DNA of 10,611 nt from CAVSWN01 sp046728115 (GTDB lineage Bacteria > Acidobacteriota > Vicinamibacteria > Vicinamibacterales > CAVVIG01). The position numbers and the translations under genes were made by a program. The notes under the pieces were generated by a model. It made no database searches. It was not told the DNA's origin and was given only the letters and a program-made list of their open reading frames with translations. The stretch lies in assembly GCA_046728115.1 (NCBI GenBank), contig JBKPDW010000225.1, forward strand, positions 1 through 10,611, written 5' to 3'. This document shows, in pieces, positions 1-6,425 of the stretch (position 1 is its first letter; the number at the start of each line of letters is the position of its first letter).

Positions 1-1
1 G

Positions 2-808
2 TACACGACGCCGCAAGGCATTACGCACAACTACGGCGGCGTTCTGGGCATATTAGGCGCTGCGGGCGTCGTGTTCTTCGCCTATATCGGATTCGACGCC
101 GTATCCACGGCTGCGCAGGAAGCCCGGAACCCGAAACGCGATATGCCAATCGGCATCCTGGGCTCGCTCGTTGTGTGCACGGTGCTCTACGTGCTCTTCT
201 CCTACGTCCTGAGCGGCGTCGCCACCGTCCAGGATTTCCGGAGCCACGGGCGCGAAGCGTCGGTTGCGTTCGCGATCAGCCAGTACATGACGGGATACGA
301 TTGGCTCTCGAAAATGGTGACCGTCGCGATTCTGGCCGGATTCTCGTCCGTCATCCTCGTGATGCTCCTCGGTCAGTCACGCGTGTTCTACTCGATGAGC
401 CACGACGGGCTGGTTCCGCCGGTCTTTGCGGCAGTGCATCCACGGTACCGGACGCCGTACAAGTCGAACATGCTGTTCTTCGTGTTCACGGGGCTGTTCG
501 CGGCGTTCATTCCCGAGGACATCGTGGGCGAGATGACCAGCATCGGGACATTGTTTGCATTCATTCTGGTCTGCGCGGGCGTCTGGATCATGCGGATCAA
601 GCGGCCGGACATCGCGCGAGGATTTGTCGTCCCGGCCCTGCCGGTTGTGGCGATTCTCGGCATCGTGGTCTGCGGTTCGATGATCTATGGTCTGGGTTGG
701 ACCAACTGGATGCGGCTGATCGTGTGGCTGGCCATCGGCCTCGCGTTTTACTTCTCGTACGGCCGAACGCACAGTCAATTGCGCGCGCAGGAGGCGGCCT
801 ACCGCTGA
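2..808 (+). CDS. APC-family amino acid permease, C-terminal part (5' end outside window)
   Basis: Partial gene: the frame is open from base 2 with no stop, so the start lies upstream; 268 residues are visible of a family usually about 450-500 long. It is an inner-membrane amino acid transporter of the amino acid-polyamine-organocation superfamily, most like the cationic amino acid (CAT/YfnA-type) branch. Visible signatures are FFAYIGFDAVSTAAQEARNP (about visible residues 25-44, the TM6 region) followed by RDMPIGILGSL, and later SRVFYSMSHDGLVPPVF with HPRYRTPYKSN (the TM8 and following loop). Several hydrophobic stretches follow, the last ending in a short charged tail. The substrate cannot be told from this part. 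It ends 19 nt before the RCK channel-like gene and could be cotranscribed with it. The internal GTG at 71 is not the true start, because conserved sequence continues upstream of it. Confidence 0.9.
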   Translation, partial: YTTPQGITHNYGGVLGILGAAGVVFFAYIGFDAVSTAAQEARNPKRDMPIGILGSLVVCTVLYVLFSYVLSGVATVQDFRSHGREASVAFAISQYMTGYDWLSKMVTVAILAGFSSVILVMLLGQSRVFYSMSHDGLVPPVFAAVHPRYRTPYKSNMLFFVFTGLFAAFIPEDIVGEMTSIGTLFAFILVCAGVWIMRIKRPDIARGFVVPALPVVAILGIVVCGSMIYGLGWTNWMRLIVWLAIGLAFYFSYGRTHSQLRAQEAAYR

Positions 809-827
809 TTCGCGCGACGGGTTGACG

Positions 828-1859
828 ATGATGAAGGGCGATCGGCTCTTTCGGGCACAAGGGCCCGGATTTGCGGTCGCCCTTCTTGTTTGTATCGTTT
901 TTGGCGGCACGTTCGGCTATTCGGTACTCGAAGGCTGGAGTCTCTGGAAAGCCTTCTATGCCGTCATCGCCGCGATCACGACGGTGGAATTGCCGCGTCC
1001 GCTGACGAGAGGCGGCCAGGTATTCACCGTCGTGCTGTTGCTCAGCGGCGTCGGCGGGGCGCTCTACACGTTCACGCTGCTCGCAACCGTCGTCGTCGAA
1101 GGGGGACTGCAGAAGCGGCTCGCCCGTCGCCGGCAGGACCGTATGCTCGACAACCTCAAAGATCACTTCATCATCTGTGGCTACGGCCGGATCGGGCAGG
1201 TCGTCGCCCGGCAGTTCCAGCAGCAGAAAGTGCCCTTCGTGGTGGTAGAACACGATGCGGATCGTGTCCACGCGGCCATCGAGGACGGCGTCGTCGCGGT
1301 CGAGGCCGACGCCAGTAACGAGGAGGTGCTCAAGCGCGTCGGCATCGAGCATGCGCGCGGCCTGATTGCCGCAGTCGGGACCGATGCCGAGAACGTGTAC
1401 GCCGTGCTGAGCGCCCGGGTGATGCGCCCAGACCTTTTCATCGTTGGCCGCGCGGAGACCGATGATGCGACGGTCAAGCTGAAGCGAGCGGGCGCGAATC
1501 GCGTGCTGTCGCCGTATCAGATCGGCGGCCTGCAGATGGCGCAGACCGCGCTGCGGCCGGCGGTCGTGGACTTCGTGGCGCTGGCCACGAGCTCGGACAA
1601 CCTCGAGCTGATGATGGAGCAAGTTCACGTGGCAGGCAGCTCGCCCCTTGCGAACGCGACGATCCTGCAGGCGAACCTGCGTCATCGGTACGGGGTCATC
1701 GTGATCGGGATTCAACGCGAGGCTGGCGGGATGGAATTCAACCCCGACCCGGAGATGACCATTCGCGGCGGCGACAAGCTGGTAGTGCTCGGCCGCCCGG
1801 ATTCGCTGAAGCGCCTCGAGAACGAGGCGGCTTCCGAGCGAGCGGAGTTGTCGGAGTGA
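828..1859 (+). CDS. Two-TM potassium channel-like protein with RCK (TrkA-N/TrkA-C) domains, atypical pore
   Basis: 343 residues from ATG 828; ATG 831 and TTG 822 are alternatives and no clear Shine-Dalgarno decides between them. Layout: TM1 about 14-34, pore-loop region about 41-60, TM2 about 65-90, a basic linker (QKRLARRRQDR), an RCK/TrkA-N Rossmann domain from about 111 (FIICGYGRIGQVV, with the glycine motif at 118-123 and the acidic end of beta2 at E141), then TrkA-C from about 240 to the end (ending GDKLVVLGRPDSL). This is the MthK-type plan, in which cytoplasmic RCK domains gate a K+ pore after binding nucleotide or ions. Odd point: related proteins carry TTVGYG or TTVGFG-like filters, but here the reading is ITTVELPRPLT, so the G-[YF]-G triplet is absent. 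The protein may not conduct K+ and could act as a regulator or a modified channel. The RCK half is otherwise intact. Confidence 0.85.
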   Translation: MMKGDRLFRAQGPGFAVALLVCIVFGGTFGYSVLEGWSLWKAFYAVIAAITTVELPRPLTRGGQVFTVVLLLSGVGGALYTFTLLATVVVEGGLQKRLARRRQDRMLDNLKDHFIICGYGRIGQVVARQFQQQKVPFVVVEHDADRVHAAIEDGVVAVEADASNEEVLKRVGIEHARGLIAAVGTDAENVYAVLSARVMRPDLFIVGRAETDDATVKLKRAGANRVLSPYQIGGLQMAQTALRPAVVDFVALATSSDNLELMMEQVHVAGSSPLANATILQANLRHRYGVIVIGIQREAGGMEFNPDPEMTIRGGDKLVVLGRPDSLKRLENEAASERAELSE

Positions 1860-1961
1860 ACGGATTTCACACGGAGGAATGGCGAATCGGAGTGCGTCGT
1901 CGTGCCTTCGTTGCTCCGTGTGCAACTGTTCCCTCCGCCCTCTCTGCGTCCTCGAATACGC

Positions 1962-2888
1962 ATGCCTGCAACAATTCTTGACGGCGTCGCCGTCGCCAAC
2001 CAGATTCGCGCCGAGGTTGCGCCGGCGATTGCCGAATTCATCGCGCAGGCGGGGCGGCCGCCAGGACTGGGAATCGTGCTCGTCGGCAACCACCCTGCGT
2101 CCGAGGTGTACGTCCGCGGCAAGATGAAATCGGCCGGCGAGGCCGGCCTACGCGCCGACCTGGAGCGATTGCCTGAGACGGCGTCCCTCGACCAGCTGCT
2201 GGCGGTCGTCGATCGGTTGAACCGGAGCGATGTCCACGACGGAATTCTCGTCCAGTCGCCGCTGCCGGAAGCAATGGCGCACGATGCCGAAACCCGCGTG
2301 TTCGAAGCCATCTCGCCCGACAAGGACGTTGATGGGTTCCATCCAATCAACGTCGGCCGTCTCGTGCAGAATCGAGCGAGGCTCGTGCCCGGAACGCCGT
2401 CGGGCGTCATCGAGCTGCTGGAACGATCGGGCATCGCGCTTGCCGGAAAACGCGCCGTCGTCATCGGACGCAGCAATATCGTGGGCAAGCCGATGGCGTT
2501 GCTGCTCCTGCATCGCCACGCCACGGTCACCGTGTGTCATTCGCGAACGATCGATTTGCCAGCCGTTGCGCGCGAGGCGGATGTGCTGGTCGCCGCGATC
2601 GGGCGGCCTGCGTTCGTCACGCGCGATTTCGTCAAACCCGGCGCCACGGTGATCGATGTCGGCATCAACCAGACCTCCGATGGCACGCTTGTCGAGCGAC
2701 TCTTCCCGGCAGGCTCGAAGCGTCTCGAAACGTACGCGCGTCGCGGCTCGATCCTGCTAGGCGATGTGCACCCGGAAGTCGAGCAGGTTGCCGGTGCGCT
2801 CACGCCCGTTCCCGGGGGCGTCGGCCCGCTCACGGTCGCAATGCTGCTGAAGAACACGCTCACCGCGGCGGTCCAGAGGGCGGGATAG
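1962..2888 (+). CDS. folD: Bifunctional methylenetetrahydrofolate dehydrogenase/cyclohydrolase FolD
   Basis: 308 residues. Cytosolic enzyme of one-carbon metabolism that interconverts 5,10-methylene-THF, 5,10-methenyl-THF and 10-formyl-THF with NADP+. Catalytic Y50 and K54 (in EVYVRGKMKS) fall at the same numbers as in E. coli FolD, and GILVQSPLP supplies Q98. Further signatures are PDKDVDGFHPINVGRL, the Rossmann segment VVIGRSNIVGKPMA (about 167-180) and TPVPGGVGPLTVAMLLKNT (about 281-299). ATG 1962 was chosen because the family starts a few residues before the ILDG motif; an upstream in-frame GTG at 1902 would add 20 low-complexity residues. No good Shine-Dalgarno precedes 1962. Variants: PGTPSG where PCTPxG is usual, and an extra stretch of roughly 20 residues (about 243-265) before LGDVHPE, making it longer than the 288-residue E. 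coli protein. It lies 25 nt upstream of coaE, probably in one transcript. Confidence 0.96.
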   Translation: MPATILDGVAVANQIRAEVAPAIAEFIAQAGRPPGLGIVLVGNHPASEVYVRGKMKSAGEAGLRADLERLPETASLDQLLAVVDRLNRSDVHDGILVQSPLPEAMAHDAETRVFEAISPDKDVDGFHPINVGRLVQNRARLVPGTPSGVIELLERSGIALAGKRAVVIGRSNIVGKPMALLLLHRHATVTVCHSRTIDLPAVAREADVLVAAIGRPAFVTRDFVKPGATVIDVGINQTSDGTLVERLFPAGSKRLETYARRGSILLGDVHPEVEQVAGALTPVPGGVGPLTVAMLLKNTLTAAVQRAG

Positions 2889-2913
2889 GCCTCAAGGACA
2901 GGAAAAAGGAAGG

Positions 2914-3513
2914 ATGCTGAAAGTCGCCCTCACCGGGGGCATAGCAACCGGGAAGAGCTACGTGCTCGAACAGCTCAGGCGGCGCGGCATCCCGTGCCTT
3001 GACGCCGACGAACTCGCGCATGGCGTCGAGGCCGCAGGTACAGAGGCAACGATGGCGATTGCCGCGCGTTTCGGGGCCGACGTGCTCTCGGCGGACGGGG
3101 CCGTCGATCGCGCCAAGCTTGGGTCCATCGTCTTCGCCGATCAGGCGGCGCGCCGGGATCTGGAAGCGATCGTTCACCCTGCCGTCTACCGCGCGATTAT
3201 CGCAGGCTTACGCGCGTTCGCGATGGTCGGCGGCTATCCAATGGCTGTGGTCGACGTGCCGCTGCTGTACGAAACAGGCGCCGACAGTACGTTCGACAAA
3301 GTGATCGTGACGACGTGTCCGCCCGACGTGCAGATTGCGCGACTGATGAAACGTGGGATGACCGATCAGAGCGCGCGCCAGCGCCTGGCTGCGCAGTGGC
3401 CGACGGACCAGAAGGCCGCACGAGCCGATTTCGTCATTCGGACCGATGGCACGTTTGCGGAGACGAACGAACAAATCGACCTGATGTTGCGGTCGTTCAA
3501 CCTTGAACCCTAG
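2914..3513 (+). CDS. coaE: Dephospho-CoA kinase
   Basis: 199 residues, normal length for the family. It catalyses the last step of coenzyme A synthesis, ATP-dependent phosphorylation of the 3'-hydroxyl of dephospho-CoA, in the cytosol. The N-terminal P-loop GGIATGKS is at residues 8-15, followed by CLDADELAH (substrate-binding region), the IVHPAVYRAI motif, VVDVPLLYETG, and the C-terminal RLAAQWPTDQKAARADFVI segment with the typical D-x-V-I ending before the last helix. ATG 2914 follows a purine-rich GGAAAAAGGAAGG run that can serve as ribosome binding site. It is the last gene of the plus-strand group and converges on the lapB-like gene with 30 nt between stops. The final residues (FNLEP) and the TAG stop are written in a heptad repeat (3496-3530), so the C-terminal tail may be of recent repeat origin. 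Confidence 0.95.
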   Translation: MLKVALTGGIATGKSYVLEQLRRRGIPCLDADELAHGVEAAGTEATMAIAARFGADVLSADGAVDRAKLGSIVFADQAARRDLEAIVHPAVYRAIIAGLRAFAMVGGYPMAVVDVPLLYETGADSTFDKVIVTTCPPDVQIARLMKRGMTDQSARQRLAAQWPTDQKAARADFVIRTDGTFAETNEQIDLMLRSFNLEP

Positions 3514-3530
3514 AACCTTGAACCTAGAAC
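3496..3530. repeat. Short heptad tandem repeat across the coaE stop
   Basis: Heptads TTCAACC, TTGAACC, (one extra C), TAGAACC, TTGAACC and the start of TAGAAC-G. The period is 7 nt with a single one-base slip. The array covers the last codons of coaE, supplies its TAG stop and occupies about half of the gap between the convergent coaE and lapB-like genes. The unit is close to the TTGARAC heptads at 10433-10474. A weak inverted repeat (GAACG/CGTTC, 3528-3545) overlaps its end but is too short to be called a terminator. Confidence 0.75.
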
Positions 3531-3543
3531 GCTCGAGCTTCGT

Positions 3544-4767
3544 TCAAACTTCGACTTCAGCCGAATCCTGCGCCGGTGCAATGCGTTCCTCGACGAAAGT
3601 ATTCCAATCGTGACAATGCGGGCACTGCCAGAGCAGTTCCGTGCTGCGGTAACGGCAGCGCATGCACACATGCGGGTCGAGGTAGAACACCGCGTGCTCG
3701 GTGAGCTCGCCGTAACGATCGACGAGCGATGTGGGATGGTGGAGTTGACCGAGCGCTCGCCAAATCGCCTGGTGAATGCTGAGCGCGTGGGGATTCTGCA
3801 CAAGCGCCGCAAACAACAGATCCAGCGCGTCGCGGGGCCTGCCGCTCGCGGATAGATGGCGCGACAGCGCGAGCCGCGCGCGCCAGTCATGAGGAGTTTC
3901 TTCGATCAGCCGCTTGCAGAGACGCGTGAATCGCTCGGGGCTGCCTGTTCGGATGGCCAGCCCCTCGAGACGATCGAACGCAAGATACGCGCGGTCGCGC
4001 GCCACATCGATCAGCTTTTCCCAGATCGCCGCCGCCGCGCGTTCGTCGCCCTGAATCACGCGCACGTCACCGAGGTTCAGATAGGCAGGGACGGCGCGCG
4101 CGTCGAGATCGATCGCGCCCTCGAATCGCCTGATGGCCTCGGCGTAGTCCTTGCGCCGCATCGCTTCCAGGCCGATTTCGTTCTCGAGAAACGCGAGAAT
4201 CGCCTGGTTCTGCGGCTGGGCGCCTCCGCCGTCGGTCAACTTCGCCAGGCGCTGCCGCGTGTCGTACGCCTCGATCCACTGATGCTGCTCCTCGTGCAGC
4301 TTCTGCAGGTTGAGGAGTGCGTACTCGTTCTTTTGGTCCAGCAGCAGGACCTCGTTGAACGCTTCGAGTGCACGCTCCACGAACCCGCCGCGCTTGTAGT
4401 CGAGGCCGAGGCAGAGCAGAACGTACGCGTGCTCCAACCGGCTCAGCCTGGGTTGCTGCAGCAGGCTTTGATGCACGGTGATCGCTTTGCCCACCTGACC
4501 CTTCTCGCGGTACAGGTTGCCGAGGATCATGTGCACTTCGAGCGCGTCCTTGTCGAGGCTGGCCGCGCGGCTCAGTTCTTCGATCGCGAGATCGATTTGG
4601 TTGGCGACGAGGAAATTCAGGCCGAGGATGTAGTGCGGCGATTCGCGCGCGCGTCGCCGATCGATCCACTTGCCGTCGCGCAGCTTGTAGCGCTCCCATG
4701 CCTTGCCGATGGCCAGGCCAGCGAGGAGCGCGACCAACGCGGCCAGCATCGGCGCGTACGCGCTCAT
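3544..4767 (-). CDS. lapB: LapB/YciM-like lipopolysaccharide assembly protein (TM + TPR + rubredoxin-like)
   Basis: 407 residues. N-terminal membrane anchor at about 5-23, basic juxtamembrane stretch, then SPHYILGLNFLVANQ and a series of TPR repeats to about residue 340. The C-terminal rubredoxin-like metal site has two CxxC knuckles (C368/C371 and C382/C385) in CMRCRYRSTELLWQCPHC. The order and motifs match E. coli LapB (389 residues), which sits in the inner membrane, binds LpxC and FtsH and promotes LpxC degradation, so balancing LPS with phospholipid synthesis. The start ATG 4767 overlaps the kdsC stop by 4 nt (ATGA), and a GAGGA element (4776-4780) lies 8 nt upstream, so translation is probably coupled to kdsC. 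Placement beside Kdo genes supports an LPS role. Whether LpxC is the partner in this organism is inference. Confidence 0.88.
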   Translation of the reverse strand: MSAYAPMLAALVALLAGLAIGKAWERYKLRDGKWIDRRRARESPHYILGLNFLVANQIDLAIEELSRAASLDKDALEVHMILGNLYREKGQVGKAITVHQSLLQQPRLSRLEHAYVLLCLGLDYKRGGFVERALEAFNEVLLLDQKNEYALLNLQKLHEEQHQWIEAYDTRQRLAKLTDGGGAQPQNQAILAFLENEIGLEAMRRKDYAEAIRRFEGAIDLDARAVPAYLNLGDVRVIQGDERAAAAIWEKLIDVARDRAYLAFDRLEGLAIRTGSPERFTRLCKRLIEETPHDWRARLALSRHLSASGRPRDALDLLFAALVQNPHALSIHQAIWRALGQLHHPTSLVDRYGELTEHAVFYLDPHVCMRCRYRSTELLWQCPHCHDWNTFVEERIAPAQDSAEVEV

Positions 4768-5306
4768 ACGCCCTGTCCTCGCTCCTCGGCCAGATACGCT
4801 GCCATGAGGCCGTCCCAGGCTCCACGCTCACGCAGGAGCATCTCGATGAGCTCCCGTGCGGCTCCGTCGCCACCGTTCGCGCGGCTCACCCAGTGCACGC
4901 GCGATCGCACCTCGTTGACGGCATCCGCAGGGGCCGCCGACAGACCGACACGTCCCAGGACCGGAAGGTCCAGCACGTCGTCTCCCATGTACGCGACTGC
5001 ATCATCGTCGATCCGGAGATCGCGGACGATTGTCTCGTACGTGTCGAGCTTGCTGGAGACTCCCTGATTGACGAGTGTTATGCCAAGCTGGGCTGCGCGC
5101 TGCGCGGTGGCGGCCGATGTGCGCGCCGAGAGCAGCCCGACCTGAAGGTCGCACCGCTGCGCCCATACGATGGCCGTACCGTCCTTGATGTCGAATTGTT
5201 TGCTCTCGGTACCGTCTGCGTGCAGCAGAATCTTGCCGTCGGTCAGGACGCCGTCGACGTCGAACAGGACCAGGCGAATACGCGCGGCGCGTGCGGGTAC
5301 TGTCAT
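4764..5306 (-). CDS. kdsC: 3-deoxy-D-manno-octulosonate 8-phosphate phosphatase (HAD family)
   Basis: 180 residues from ATG 5306; an adjacent in-frame GTG at 5309 would add one residue. Cytosolic C0-type HAD phosphatase, normally a tetramer, that hydrolyses Kdo 8-phosphate to Kdo and phosphate. Motif I is LVLFDVDGVLTDG (D16 nucleophile, D18 acid/base), with IKDGTAI after it; motif II is GLLSARTS (S60); the motif III lysine is K86 in SSKLDTYE; motif IV is MGDDVLDLP (D109, D110). The C-terminal GGDGAARELIE motif is typical of KdsC and helps separate it from the N-acylneuraminate cytidylyltransferase-linked phosphatases. There is no strong Shine-Dalgarno. It follows kdsD after a 165-nt gap and overlaps the lapB-like gene by 4 nt. 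Confidence 0.94.
   Translation of the reverse strand: MTVPARAARIRLVLFDVDGVLTDGKILLHADGTESKQFDIKDGTAIVWAQRCDLQVGLLSARTSAATAQRAAQLGITLVNQGVSSKLDTYETIVRDLRIDDDAVAYMGDDVLDLPVLGRVGLSAAPADAVNEVRSRVHWVSRANGGDGAARELIEMLLRERGAWDGLMAAYLAEERGQGV
4776..4780 (-). promoter_or_regulatory. Ribosome binding site of the lapB-like gene
   Basis: GAGGA on the minus strand, inside the 3' end of kdsC, with an 8-nt spacer to ATG 4767. It supports that start and, with the ATGA overlap, translational coupling. Confidence 0.6.
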
Positions 5307-5471
5307 CACCGGTGAGTTCAGCTTACTCGAGCACGCTTCACGATTAACTCGTCGTGTCCTTCGTTTCGTCCAGCCGCCTCAATGGTCCCGCGGTTCGGAT
5401 AGGCACTGACACCGAGGCCACGAACTCCGGGAACATCACTTCCGATCCTCCAGCTAGCGGTCAAAACATGT

Positions 5472-6425
5472 TCACGGCCACAGATCGTGCAGGTGCACGA
5501 CACCTGCAACGCCTCCCGCATGTTCTCTGTTCGTGACCACCACGGAGGTGATCTTTCGCTGCTCCATCAGGTTCAGCGCCTCGGCGGCCAGCGTGGTCGG
5601 CGGCACTGAGACCGGGTTGCGTGTCATGACGTCCGCGGCAGTGAACTCCAGGAATTCGCCTCCGCGCTGCAGATGCCGCCGCAAGTCTCCGTCGGTGATG
5701 ATGCCCAGCAGCGTGTCATCGCCATCGACCACGCAGGTCATGCCGAGGCCCTTGCTCGACATCTCGTAGATCACATCGGGCATCCGGGTGCCTGGCTGCA
5801 CGACTGGACATTGTTGCCCCGAGTGCATGAGCGCCTCGACACGCATCAGGCGCTTGCCGATCTTGCCGCCGGGATGCAGGTTCGCAAAATCTTCCTCGCG
5901 GAAACCCTTTTCGACGAGCAGCGTCATCGCGAGCGCGTCGCCGATCGCGAGTGCCGCCGTGGTGCTGGCGGTCGGCACCAGATTCATCGGGCACGCTTCT
6001 TCGGTGACGCTGCAGTCGAGCGCCACATCAGCTGCCTGCGCCAGAGTGGATCTGGGCTCGCCCGTGATTGCGATCAGCTTGGCGCCGATGCGGCGAATGG
6101 TCTCGAGCAGCCGGAGCAGCTCTCCGGTTTCTCCGCTGTACGACAGCGCCACGACTACATCGTCGCCCTGGACCACGCCGAGATCGCCGTGCGTCGCCTC
6201 GGCGGGATGGAGAAAGAATGCCGGCGTGCCCGTGCTCGTCAGGGTCGCGGCGATTTTGCGGCAGATGATGCCGGATTTGCCCATGCCGGTGAGGATCACG
6301 CGCCCTTTGCACTGGCGCAGGGTCTGTACCGCGCAATCAAAGGATGCGTCCAGGCGATCGACCAGCGCCAGGATCGCGGCGGCTTCGGTCTGGAGGACCT
6401 TTCGGGCGAGCGCGCGATCAGCCAC
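5472..6425 (-). CDS. kdsD: D-arabinose 5-phosphate isomerase (KdsD/KpsF family)
   Basis: 317 residues, family length. It interconverts ribulose 5-phosphate and arabinose 5-phosphate, the entry step to Kdo. A SIS domain (about 20-190) is followed by two CBS domains (about 200-317). The four residues known as essential in E. coli KdsD (K59, E111, E152, H193) have counterparts here at K50, E102, E143 and H184, with a constant offset of nine. Visible motifs are GMGKSGIICRKIAATLTSTG, SYSGETGE, PMNLVPTASTTAALAIGDA and NLHPGGKIGKRL; the CBS part ends MEQRKITSVVV ... GVVHLHDLWP. The start is GTG 6425, preceded by GGAGGT at an 8-nt spacing and overlapping the kdsA stop by 8 nt, so translation is probably coupled. 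A perfect 8-bp inverted repeat lies in its last codons. Confidence 0.95.
   Translation of the reverse strand: MADRALARKVLQTEAAAILALVDRLDASFDCAVQTLRQCKGRVILTGMGKSGIICRKIAATLTSTGTPAFFLHPAEATHGDLGVVQGDDVVVALSYSGETGELLRLLETIRRIGAKLIAITGEPRSTLAQAADVALDCSVTEEACPMNLVPTASTTAALAIGDALAMTLLVEKGFREEDFANLHPGGKIGKRLMRVEALMHSGQQCPVVQPGTRMPDVIYEMSSKGLGMTCVVDGDDTLLGIITDGDLRRHLQRGGEFLEFTAADVMTRNPVSVPPTTLAAEALNLMEQRKITSVVVTNREHAGGVAGVVHLHDLWP
5488..5508 (-). repeat. Perfect 8-bp inverted repeat at the 3' end of kdsD
   Basis: Arms TGCAGGTG (5488-5495) and CACCTGCA (5501-5508) with a 5-nt loop, inside the last kdsD codons, 13 nt upstream of its stop. There is no adjacent U-run (only TTTT about 20 nt downstream), so it is not a standard terminator. 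It precedes the 165-nt kdsD/kdsC gap and could be an mRNA-end or partial-attenuation structure, or coincidence of coding. Confidence 0.35.

Noticed and set aside
1902..1961. Upstream in-frame GTG extension of folD
   Set aside because: It would add 20 low-complexity residues before the conserved ILDG start; ATG 1962 fits the family.
597..2093. Long minus-strand frame of 498 codons opposite the RCK gene
   Set aside because: It is a GC-rich shadow of the permease, RCK and folD genes; its peptide is rich in Arg, His and Asp with no domain, while the plus strand encodes clear families.
1879..2127. 82-codon plus-strand frame with GGAGGA just before its ATG
   Set aside because: It overlaps most of the folD 5' end in another frame, the ribosome site is too close to the ATG, and the peptide has no recognisable motif.
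3528..3545. Possible terminator hairpin between coaE and lapB
   Set aside because: The stem is only five base pairs around an imperfect loop, with no U-run on either strand.
3856..5067. Long plus-strand frame of 403 codons opposite lapB and kdsC
   Set aside because: It is antisense to two well-recognised genes and shows no family motif.
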